The notes under the pieces: generated by a model
Told to the model about the DNA's origin: nothing
The model's database searches: none
Seen by the model: only the letters and a program-made list of their open reading frames with translations
Assembly: GCA_937951895.1 (NCBI GenBank)
Contig: CALFER010000054.1
Span: 1-64,000, forward strand
Direction: 5' to 3'
DNA: 64,000 bases
From: an uncultured bacterium
Lineage (GTDB): Bacteria > CSSED10-310 > CALFER01
Program-made: the position numbers and the translations under genes
Shown: positions 18,353-25,604 of the stretch, piece by piece
Numbering within the stretch: position 1 is the stretch's first letter
How the letters are laid out: every line of letters begins with the position of its first letter

Positions 18353-19636
18353 TCAGCTCCGGATCCGCTCGATGAAAGCCTCGACACGCGTGCGGAGCGG
18401 TTCCACATCCTCCATGCTGTAATCCGTGTCGATTCGGAGAACCGGCAGTTTCTGCTCCTCCAGTGTTTTTTCCACCTGGAATGCCTCCATCTGATACGGT
18501 GTGCAGAACTGGAGCGCATAATGGATCACACCGTCCGCCCGGTAGGCCGAACTCATGGAATCGACATGGTCAATTCTCTCAGAGTTGGGCGTGAAGATCG
18601 CACAATCGATCCGGGAGTAGCGATCGACCAGATTATCGAAGAGTGTTTCGATCGAATCACCGTGTGCCGATGTGAGATTTCGTGTGCCGCGTTCACCCAC
18701 GCAGGATTCCTCACCCACGATCACCGCACCGTTCTGCTCGACGATCCATGGCAGTTTCCAGTTCGGGATGGCCATCGGGCAGCCCGACACCAGAATTCTC
18801 GGATGCCCTTTCGGGAAGACGCCGTTACCGGCAGCGATTCTCTGTTCCAGTTCATCGCACAGGGCGTTGACGGACTGAGTGAACCGGATCGGATCGTCGT
18901 AAAAATAGATCTGGTTGATCAGCAGGGCGTCGAGGCCCGAGATCGGAGCGGGATCGGCGCTGCGGAGGCGCGCCAGGCGGTGGATTGCCTGACGTTTGGC
19001 GTTGACGGTTTCGATCGCCTGTGAAAGCGAGTCCACGGTAATGGTGCGCCCGCTGAGGGATTCCAATGCGCGGGCGAACCGGACATATTCCGAACGGAGC
19101 AGGTTGCGTCCCTCGTCGCTTTTGGTCTGGGGCAGATCCATTCCGAAGAAGTTGGGGACCAGTTTTCGGAACTGCTCATAGGATTTTTTCTTGCCGTCGC
19201 AGGTGTTTTCACCGACGATCATATCGGAAGCGGCAATGTAAGGGCAGACTTTTTCGAGGATGAAACCGAAGAACGATTTGATGAGAGCGCAGGTGGTACG
19301 CGGGAGAAACATTTCGGCTTTGGCGGTGCCGAATTCTGCACCGGCACAGAGTCCCACGCTGATTCCGTCGACCGCGAGAATCAGTTCTTCCGGGACGTAG
19401 AGGCAGAACGAACCGATGACTTTACGACCGGCCGCCCGGGCATCGATGAGCTCTTTGATCCGGAGTCCATGGACCTCGCTCATGACGAAATTGAAGTAGT
19501 CCATGCCTTTGGGACGGTTGGGCTGCGAGAGAAAGAAGTCCTGATAGACTTTTCCCAGGACAGCGAGCAACTGGTCATGGGTGTCGAGATTGAGGCCGAG
19601 ATCGGCCCACATCGGATGGTAATCGACCTGATTCAT
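18353..19636 (-). CDS. double-cubane-cluster-type anaerobic reductase (2-hydroxyacyl-CoA dehydratase family)
   Basis: A 427-residue protein of the HgdB/FldC/BcrB superfamily. It occurs as a single catalytic subunit next to one activase, the arrangement of the YjiM/YjiL pair and of double-cubane cluster proteins; true dehydratases have two different subunits. Ten cysteines are present, including C131, C146 (GENTCDGKKK), C286 (VSGCPMA), C312 (EESCVGER), C345 and C378 (LQFCTPYQ), which suit Fe-S cluster binding. The physiological substrate of this group is unknown; the characterised protein reduces small molecules such as acetylene. The start ATG has GGAGG 5 bases upstream, inside a hairpin arm (19640-19693). 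No CoA-transferase or amino acid fermentation genes are nearby, which also argues against a classical dehydratase. Confidence 0.85.
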   Translation of the reverse strand: MNQVDYHPMWADLGLNLDTHDQLLAVLGKVYQDFFLSQPNRPKGMDYFNFVMSEVHGLRIKELIDARAAGRKVIGSFCLYVPEELILAVDGISVGLCAGAEFGTAKAEMFLPRTTCALIKSFFGFILEKVCPYIAASDMIVGENTCDGKKKSYEQFRKLVPNFFGMDLPQTKSDEGRNLLRSEYVRFARALESLSGRTITVDSLSQAIETVNAKRQAIHRLARLRSADPAPISGLDALLINQIYFYDDPIRFTQSVNALCDELEQRIAAGNGVFPKGHPRILVSGCPMAIPNWKLPWIVEQNGAVIVGEESCVGERGTRNLTSAHGDSIETLFDNLVDRYSRIDCAIFTPNSERIDHVDSMSSAYRADGVIHYALQFCTPYQMEAFQVEKTLEEQKLPVLRIDTDYSMEDVEPLRTRVEAFIERIRS

Positions 19637-19639
19637 AAG

Positions 19640-19693
19640 AACCTCCAGAGGGTGTAAAGGCCCGGCGGCTGCGCCGGGGTGAACCTGGAGGTT
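19640..19693 (-). promoter_or_regulatory. nested RNA hairpin that can sequester the ribosome binding site
   Basis: In the mRNA sense (minus strand), AACCTCCAG (19693-19685) is the exact reverse complement of CTGGAGGTT (19648-19640), which contains the GGAGG ribosome binding site of the reductase gene. Between the arms sits a second perfect stem, CCCGGCG / CGCCGGG (19678-19672 with 19667-19661, 4-base loop). Closing the 9-bp outer stem would block translation. The fold is read directly; a regulatory role is inferred. Confidence 0.6.
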
Positions 19694-19725
19694 ACGCGAC
19701 GGGCGGAGACACCGGGGTCATGAAT

Positions 19726-19744
19726 GAAAGTCGCACGGACTTTC
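19726..19744 (-). other. leader hairpin GAAAGTC-GACTTTC
   Basis: A perfect 7-bp stem with a 5-base loop (GAAAGTC-GCACG-GACTTTC on the plus strand) lies in the leader between the 5-codon ORF and the ribosome-binding-site hairpin. No T-run follows, so it is not an intrinsic terminator. Confidence 0.6.
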
Positions 19745-19757
19745 GTGGTTTACAGGA

Positions 19758-19775
19758 TCAGATGGTGTGCTTCAT
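19758..19775 (-). CDS. possible 5-codon leader ORF (MKHTI)
   Basis: ATG-AAG-CAC-ACC-ATC-TGA is preceded by a good ribosome binding site AAGGAG (19789-19784) at 8 bases. It sits between the putative promoter and the hairpins of the reductase leader. Very short ORFs with real Shine-Dalgarno sequences in leaders sometimes control downstream structure, but chance cannot be excluded. Confidence 0.3.
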   Translation of the reverse strand: MKHTI

Positions 19776-19809
19776 CACCGTGTCTCCTTGCGAAAGCAAA
19801 CGCGTAGGG

Positions 19810-19838
19810 AGAATACTGAACGATCGATCGAAGATCAA
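19810..19838 (-). promoter_or_regulatory. putative promoter of the reductase-activase operon
   Basis: On the minus strand TTGATC (19838-19833) and TATTCT (19815-19810) are separated by 17 bases. Transcription would start near 19803 and give a leader of about 165 bases before the ATG at 19636. Each box matches 4 of 6 consensus positions. Confidence 0.45.
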
Positions 19839-19887
19839 GCCTGTACCACCGATTGCGCAGATCACTCTGATTTCGCTACAACAAATC

Positions 19888-19977
19888 GCTCTCGCTATCG
19901 CTCTCGGGATCGGGATCGCTATCGCTCTCGGGATCAGGATCGCTATCGCTCTCGTGATCGCTATCACTCTCGGGATC
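19888..19977. repeat. hexanucleotide tandem repeat, 15 units
   Basis: Fifteen consecutive hexamers all end in TC: GCTATC, GCTCTC, GGGATC and close variants (AGGATC, GTGATC, ACTCTC). They build a 24-bp higher-order period (starts at 19894, 19918, 19942) with a shortened last unit of 18 bp. The array ends 3 bases before the stop codon of the secreted propeller gene (19981). It is intergenic; frames through it give only low-complexity peptides. Such arrays are prone to slippage. Confidence 0.9.
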
Positions 19978-19980
19978 GAA

Positions 19981-22428
19981 CTAAAATGAAAACGTGAACG
20001 ACCCGAGCCCTTCTGATCCCCCCAGAATGCGCGTCATGCTCTGATCCAGCATCGCTCCCCAGAAGGTCAATCCCGATGCATGGAAAGCGATGCCGTACGG
20101 CCAGTCGAATGTTTCGATGATTTCGATACTGCTCAATGGTTGGTCGATGTCCATACTGGCAGATCCGAACGCAGGAGTCCACGACGGGTAGAACCAGTAC
20201 TGCCCACCGTATTCCAGACAGACCACGAGACGTACCGGCTCATTCACGCCGGATGCCTTATAAATATGAGCCATCAGCCCACAGGTATCGTAACGCTCAA
20301 AAAACCGACCCGGCATCTCCAGCCGCACCCCCACTCTCGGAATCCGATAGCGACTGTGCGCGAGCACGGTATCGGTGTAACTGAAGGCATCGATGACCTC
20401 ACGGTTCTGCGCCATCCCCGTCGGAGTCATTTCATCCGAAAGCCACGAATACGACCACTCGTCGTCCATCCACCTGACCAGATACGCCCCCATATCATTC
20501 TGATACACAAAAGAAGGATTTCCATCCCCATCGAGACTCATTCCGTGCACATGAGCCCATCTCGTCCGATAGATATCGTCGAATCCCGCATGGATGAGAT
20601 CCGCCTCCCAGCCATCATCCATCAACGTCGCATGGTAGAAGTAATTCATGTATCCGGTACAGCCATAGCGCTGATTGGTGACATACGCAATATGCGGCCG
20701 GTTCGCGGAGTCCATCCGGATCGAACAGGACGCTGCGCAGGACAGTGTCGATGCGATATCCGTGAATTGCCAGATGCCCGATGTATTCTCCGCATAAACA
20801 ACATACCAGTATTCCGTCGTCTGCCTGCGGTAGAACACGAGCATCACTTTGCCGTCATGACGAATCATCAGCCCGGTGGCAGCATACGCCTGATCTGATA
20901 TCCATTCCTCATTCCATTGCCCTGCCGCATCCCGACGGTTTATCACCAGATTGCCATTCGTCACATACAGAACCGCCGGCTGCTGATCCGGCTGCAACGC
21001 CATCGATATCCCTGCACAATCCAGTTCACTGTTGACGATCTCGGTGTCCCACCCCTCCCCGTTCTGTCTGAGGTACTTCATTGTACCGGAAGCCGAGGAA
21101 TGGTAACAGATATGCGACCGATTCAGTGCATCGATGCAGAACCCGAGTTTGTTCGTCATTCCGAGGTTATCATCGAGAATCTCCCGGGTCCAATGGTTCC
21201 CGTCATACACCGCAGTTCGCAGTTGATTCTCACCGTTACAGGTATAAACAATCCGCAGATGACCCGCGGCATCATACGCGGCCTCCAACTGCGATCCCGC
21301 ACTGCCCCGATTATCCAGTTTCTCGAAAAGCCACCCGTCGGCTTCGCTGCGAGCGGCGATCAACTCCCCGGAAGGGTTTCGGATCCCGAGGAGCCGCAAC
21401 GAACCGTTTGAATCATACATCCCCGCTACGCCCGGGAAGTATGCCATCCCGGGATCAACCGATTCCGAAAGCCACTGATCCCCGTCCTTCGTAAAGATCA
21501 TGTAGCCGGAATCCGCCCCGGATGCTCTCGGTCCACCGATGCATATCCGGCTATCCGATCCGAGACTCAGGAAGATCCCCGACAGATTTTCTGTCTCTGA
21601 AACGGTTTCACTTGTCCACGAATCTCCGGATCCCCAGACATGATACCATGTGTCGTTCTTTCCATATGCAATATGAAACCTGCCTTCCGGATCGATCGCC
21701 AGATCGGAGTACCGATTGTCGCCTGTTTGTATCAACGCTTCCTGGTGCCAGCTTCCGGATCGTCTGCCGATCAGCCGGAGAACATCCGAACCCTCGCTGT
21801 AACTGCGGTACAGGAGGTAAGGAACGGAATCCTCACCCATGCAAAGGCTGAACTGCGGCTGGTATAAATTGCGTTGGATCTGATCCGTGCGCCATACTCC
21901 CGGTTGTCCAAAGGTATACATGAGGGTTCTCTGCCAGGCATAATCGCTTCCAATCGTTGAATAATATGCGACGTGTACCAAGTCATCATTTCCGATGACC
22001 ACCGGGATTGTGGTCCCGATAATGGATTCAGCAATCCGCTCGCGGATCCACTGCCCCGCGATCCGCCGGATGTACCAGAGTTCATAGATTTGTGTGACTG
22101 GTCCATATACCGGTGTCTTCACCAGATAGAGAACATGGGGTTGGCTGTTGCGATCCAGAGCGATCGCAGGGAAAACGATATCGCAGCCGTCATCGAAGAC
22201 GATCTCCCGCTGCCAGAACTCTCCGTCGAAGTAGCTGTAATAGAGCCCCTTGCCGGCATACACCACATGCGGGTTTCGATCGTTGTCCAGGGCCATGGAT
22301 TGCGACGTAATCTCGAACCAGCGTCCGTAATCGACCGGCAGCGTCTCCCAGTTCGCTCCGAAACACGGCATCGCACCGATCGTCAGAACCCATCCAACCG
22401 CGATCATTCCCAACCCATATTGTTTCAT
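19981..22428 (-). CDS. secreted beta-propeller-like repeat protein with C-terminal PSW domain
   Basis: An 815-residue exported protein. The start ATG at 22428 has GGGAGG 7 bases upstream and overlaps the stop of the sensor kinase gene (ATGA). The signal peptide is residues 1-20 (GMPCFGA). The body contains about a dozen repeats of the type PHVVYAGKGLYYSYFDGEFW / PHIAYVTNQ, each a Tyr/Trp-rich blade as in BNR-like or ankyrin-independent propellers. Residues about 707-815 carry the shared domain (CLEYGGQYWFYPSW, ETFDWP, LTFWGAMLDQ). No catalytic residues were recognised. Co-transcription with a sensor kinase suggests that the kinase controls it, or that the two share a surface-sensing role. The function is unknown. 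Confidence 0.8.
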   Translation of the reverse strand: MKQYGLGMIAVGWVLTIGAMPCFGANWETLPVDYGRWFEITSQSMALDNDRNPHVVYAGKGLYYSYFDGEFWQREIVFDDGCDIVFPAIALDRNSQPHVLYLVKTPVYGPVTQIYELWYIRRIAGQWIRERIAESIIGTTIPVVIGNDDLVHVAYYSTIGSDYAWQRTLMYTFGQPGVWRTDQIQRNLYQPQFSLCMGEDSVPYLLYRSYSEGSDVLRLIGRRSGSWHQEALIQTGDNRYSDLAIDPEGRFHIAYGKNDTWYHVWGSGDSWTSETVSETENLSGIFLSLGSDSRICIGGPRASGADSGYMIFTKDGDQWLSESVDPGMAYFPGVAGMYDSNGSLRLLGIRNPSGELIAARSEADGWLFEKLDNRGSAGSQLEAAYDAAGHLRIVYTCNGENQLRTAVYDGNHWTREILDDNLGMTNKLGFCIDALNRSHICYHSSASGTMKYLRQNGEGWDTEIVNSELDCAGISMALQPDQQPAVLYVTNGNLVINRRDAAGQWNEEWISDQAYAATGLMIRHDGKVMLVFYRRQTTEYWYVVYAENTSGIWQFTDIASTLSCAASCSIRMDSANRPHIAYVTNQRYGCTGYMNYFYHATLMDDGWEADLIHAGFDDIYRTRWAHVHGMSLDGDGNPSFVYQNDMGAYLVRWMDDEWSYSWLSDEMTPTGMAQNREVIDAFSYTDTVLAHSRYRIPRVGVRLEMPGRFFERYDTCGLMAHIYKASGVNEPVRLVVCLEYGGQYWFYPSWTPAFGSASMDIDQPLSSIEIIETFDWPYGIAFHASGLTFWGAMLDQSMTRILGGSEGLGSFTFSF

Positions 22429-24479
22429 GGCGCGACCTCCCGTCGTTGTTCGATCTTCCGCCGGATCATCACCAGTTTCTCTCTGAGCACACTCGGCTCG
22501 ACCGGCCGCTCGATCCACTCCCTCGCCCGCAACGGCAACGACGCCGACTCATCGGATCGATCCATGTCCAGCAACCCGAGCCGGGCGTTGGACACCTCCA
22601 CCTGATACGTCGCCTCGGACTCGGTCAGCAACCGGCTGTCCACCAGCACGGCCTCATACTCCCTCGCGCCAACCCGCTCGGCCAACGCCTCCGCCGTCTC
22701 GACAGCCTCGACATCGATCCCGAACCCGCTCAACACATCCTGTGTGTGTTTCCGGTCGATCGGATTGGCGTCCGCCAGGAGCACGTTCATGCCTTTGAGA
22801 TACAATTCATTCGCGAGATAACGTGTGATGATCCGCCCGTTATCACGCCGGTCCCCGAACACGGTCTGGATGACCATGACGAGATCCTCCTCGCGGAGGG
22901 GCTGCGACAGAAACGCATTGAATCCCGCATTCTGGGCCTTCCGCGCCATGCCGGGCCGGGGATTGCCCGATATCGCCACGGCGGGAATCCGCGCGGTGCC
23001 CGGTTCCTCCCGGATCCACCGGATGAACTCGAATCCGTTCATCATCGCCATCTCGACACTCACGATCAGCAGATCCGGCACCTGGCCTCCTCCGCTGAGA
23101 TACTCCTGCATCTCCAGCAGATTCGTGAGGGGATCCGCCACCACCATCGGGATATGCTCGCAATAACCACGCACGATCCGCTGCACATCGGGTTCCGGTG
23201 ACACGATCATGACATGCCGGTTTCGGATCGCCTGCCGACTGACCGGAACGATGCTCAGATCCGACACGGGATGCACGATTTCCAGTTCAAGCGTTACGCT
23301 GAAGGAACTGCCGCGCCCCTCGACGGTCTCGAATCCGAGCTTCCCACCGATCCGACGGGCGATGGCGTGCGTCACGAGCAACCCCAGACCGATTTCCTCG
23401 TCGGCAGCCTTCTTCAGATCATCCGTTTCAGTAAACAACCGCTGAATCGCGGCGCACCGGTCCGGCGGTATCCCGTGTCCGGTGTCACTGACGGTCAGCG
23501 CGATCCGGCACGGTCCCGCCATTCGGCTCTGATCAATGTCGCGGCACACCTCCACCCGTATCCCGATCTCCCCCTCATCCGTATTCTTCGCGGCATTGCT
23601 CAAGAGGTTGAGGAGAATCTGGCGGATTCGACCGGGATCTCCCCGGAGGCTCATCGGGATGGCGCTTTCGAACCGGTAGGTCAACCGCACTTTCGCGGGA
23701 TCGATCCGCGACCGGACATGCTCGATGGTGTTCTCGATCAGGTGCACGAGATCGAATTCGATGAGTTCGACGTCGAGATGATCGCTTTCGGATTTGGAAA
23801 TATCCAGCAGATCCTCGATGCACTCGCTCAGAATCCCCGCGTTTTTTTCGATCGAGTTGACATACAGTTTCTGGAGAGGCATGAGCGGCGAATCGAGCAG
23901 GAGGCGTGAGAAGCCACTGATCGTATTAGTCGGAAGACGGAGTTCATGCGAGATGCGTCCGAGAAACCGGTTGGTGGCGCGATTGAGACGCTCGGCATGC
24001 AGTTTTTTCTGCTCCATTTCAATATACAGCGTCTTGACGGCATCGCTGGCCTTTTCGAGTTCCCACTCCTTGCGACGGATATCCTCTTTCGCGATGCGTA
24101 TCGTGGGTCGCTCCGCCTCGGTCGGTTCGGCTTCCTTTCCGACACACCAGATTTCCGTGATGTGACCGTGCCCGTCCGATACCGCCTTGAGCCGCCACGA
24201 AAGCCTGCGGGGAGTCTCCTCCATGCACGGCACCGGCAGTTCGGGCAGATTCACGGTATACCCCGTGTCGAGCGCTTTCTCGATGCTCCGGATCACATCG
24301 GGATACTCGGGCACAAACATGCCGGCAAACCGCCTGTTTCTGACCATTCCGATGTCGATGCCCAGCCGGTACGAAACCGACGAACTGATTCGCTCGATGT
24401 GCCCGAACGGGTCCAGCACCACGAACATCATGCCATTCATTTCCGCAAGTTCAAAAACGGAGTCGCGATCCCGATTCAC
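22425..24479 (-). CDS. sensor histidine kinase with two degenerate receiver domains
   Basis: A 684-residue soluble protein. An N-terminal PAS-like domain (about 8-115) is followed by a coiled coil (130-168), HisKA with H178 in RISHELRLP, and HATPase_c (NLLSNAAKN, DTGHGIP, IGLGLL). Two receiver-like domains come after. In the first (about 420-540) the phospho-acceptor Asp is S474 (LLIVSVEMAMMNG) and the switch Lys is Q526. The second (about 563-675) keeps D614 (VLVDS), but the Lys is R658 (WIERP). The first domain cannot be phosphorylated in the usual way, so the kinase may act by binding, or phosphorylate a separate regulator. The gene lies 3 bases after psuG and overlaps the propeller gene by 4 bases. 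Confidence 0.88.
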   Translation of the reverse strand: MNRDRDSVFELAEMNGMMFVVLDPFGHIERISSSVSYRLGIDIGMVRNRRFAGMFVPEYPDVIRSIEKALDTGYTVNLPELPVPCMEETPRRLSWRLKAVSDGHGHITEIWCVGKEAEPTEAERPTIRIAKEDIRRKEWELEKASDAVKTLYIEMEQKKLHAERLNRATNRFLGRISHELRLPTNTISGFSRLLLDSPLMPLQKLYVNSIEKNAGILSECIEDLLDISKSESDHLDVELIEFDLVHLIENTIEHVRSRIDPAKVRLTYRFESAIPMSLRGDPGRIRQILLNLLSNAAKNTDEGEIGIRVEVCRDIDQSRMAGPCRIALTVSDTGHGIPPDRCAAIQRLFTETDDLKKAADEEIGLGLLVTHAIARRIGGKLGFETVEGRGSSFSVTLELEIVHPVSDLSIVPVSRQAIRNRHVMIVSPEPDVQRIVRGYCEHIPMVVADPLTNLLEMQEYLSGGGQVPDLLIVSVEMAMMNGFEFIRWIREEPGTARIPAVAISGNPRPGMARKAQNAGFNAFLSQPLREEDLVMVIQTVFGDRRDNGRIITRYLANELYLKGMNVLLADANPIDRKHTQDVLSGFGIDVEAVETAEALAERVGAREYEAVLVDSRLLTESEATYQVEVSNARLGLLDMDRSDESASLPLRAREWIERPVEPSVLREKLVMIRRKIEQRREVAP

Positions 24480-24482
24480 GCG

Positions 24483-25451
24483 TTATCCTCCCTCAATGGC
24501 CCTTGTCGTTTCCTGTTCTCCCCCGCCCGCATCGCGCGCCAACCCGCAATACGCTCGGGCAATCCGCGCCGCCCGGACGGCATTGTGCTTCGCCAGCGCA
24601 ATGTTCGCCTCCAGACTCTCGCCGCCGGTCAGTTCGACGATCCGTGCGAGTAAAAACGGGGTCAGTGCAGCCCCGCATATCCCCTCCCGTTCCGCGTCCC
24701 CGATCGCCTCTCCGATGATCCGATCGATCCGCTCCCGAGGAATTTCGGACTCCGGCGGAATCGGATTCGCGAACAAAATGCCTCCCTGCATGCCCAGTCG
24801 CCAATGCGCATCCATCACCCGGGCAGCCTCGGAGTCGGAATCGACCCGATGCGGCACCCGCAATCCGCTTGACCGGCTGTAAAAAGCGGGAAACTCGGAC
24901 GTTCCGATCCCGATGACGGGCACGCCGCGCGTTTCGAGAACCTCCAGGGTGAGGGGCAGGTCCAGAATCGCCTTGGCGCCCGCCGAGACCACTGCGACGG
25001 GGGTTCGCGCGAGTTCCTCGAGGTCCGCCGAGATATCGAATGTATCCGCTGCGCCGCGATGCACCCCGCCGATGCCTCCGGTCGCAAACACGCGGATCCC
25101 GGCTCGCCAGGCACCGATCATCGTCCCGGAAACCGTCGTCGCGGCACACTGCTTCCGCGCCATGCACACCGCCATGTCCCGGCGGCTCGCCTTGAGCACA
25201 CCGTCGGAACGCGCCAGCCGGTCGATCTGATCCGGATCCAATCCCGCACACAGGTCACCGTCCAGTATGGCGATGACCGCTGGAACGGCGCCTTCAGCCC
25301 GGATGAGCGCATCGATTTCCAGGGCGGTTTCGGCATTCCGGGGATAGGGCATTCCATGCGCGATGATGGTCGATTCGAGCGCAACGACCGGCTGGTTGCC
25401 CCGCAGCGCATCCCGTACATCAGAACGTATCCGGATTCGTGCGTCGCCCAT
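24483..25451 (-). CDS. psuG: pseudouridine-5'-phosphate glycosidase
   Basis: A 322-residue protein matching the PsuG family throughout: ALESTIIAHGMPYPRN at the start, CAATTVSGTM, FATGGIGGVHRG, VSAGAKAILDLP, IGTSEFPAFY and NIALAKHNA. It cleaves pseudouridine 5'-phosphate reversibly to uracil and ribose 5-phosphate in modified-nucleoside salvage. The ATG at 25451 is chosen because family similarity begins soon after it; GGAGG lies 12 bases upstream, a slightly long spacing. No psuK kinase or nucleoside transporter is adjacent. It is instead the first gene of an operon with a sensor kinase and a secreted propeller protein, which is an unusual partnership. Confidence 0.95.
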   Translation of the reverse strand: MGDARIRIRSDVRDALRGNQPVVALESTIIAHGMPYPRNAETALEIDALIRAEGAVPAVIAILDGDLCAGLDPDQIDRLARSDGVLKASRRDMAVCMARKQCAATTVSGTMIGAWRAGIRVFATGGIGGVHRGAADTFDISADLEELARTPVAVVSAGAKAILDLPLTLEVLETRGVPVIGIGTSEFPAFYSRSSGLRVPHRVDSDSEAARVMDAHWRLGMQGGILFANPIPPESEIPRERIDRIIGEAIGDAEREGICGAALTPFLLARIVELTGGESLEANIALAKHNAVRAARIARAYCGLARDAGGGEQETTRAIEGG

Positions 25452-25546
25452 ACGTATCTCTGTCCTCCACTCTGCGAATGTATCAGAATCCAACCGACCC
25501 GGAAAGAAAAATGTCGCCCGAACTGTCACAGAAAAACCCCATGCTC

Positions 25547-25575
25547 TCGACAACCCGTCCCGTTTTTTCTACTAT
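25547..25575 (+). promoter_or_regulatory. putative promoter of the Lhr helicase gene
   Basis: TCGACA (25547-25552), 17 bases, TACTAT (25570-25575), 29 bases before the ATG at 25605. It lies in the 153-bp divergent gap with psuG. Confidence 0.45.
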
Positions 25576-25604
25576 CGCCTCTCACCCTTTCCCGGGACGA
25601 TTCC

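Noticed and set aside
18353..19636. Assignment as a true 2-hydroxyglutaryl-CoA dehydratase
   Set aside because: Only one catalytic subunit gene is present, and no CoA-transferase or dehydrogenase is nearby; the single-subunit plus activase layout fits the double-cubane group better.
19888..19977. Possible CRISPR array
   Set aside because: Units are 6-24 bp and contiguous, with no unique spacers and no cas genes.
19720..19989. Repetitive hydrophobic or Arg/Asp-rich peptides encoded across the hexamer array
   Set aside because: The translations are only the repeat read in different frames; there is no ribosome binding site or conserved end.
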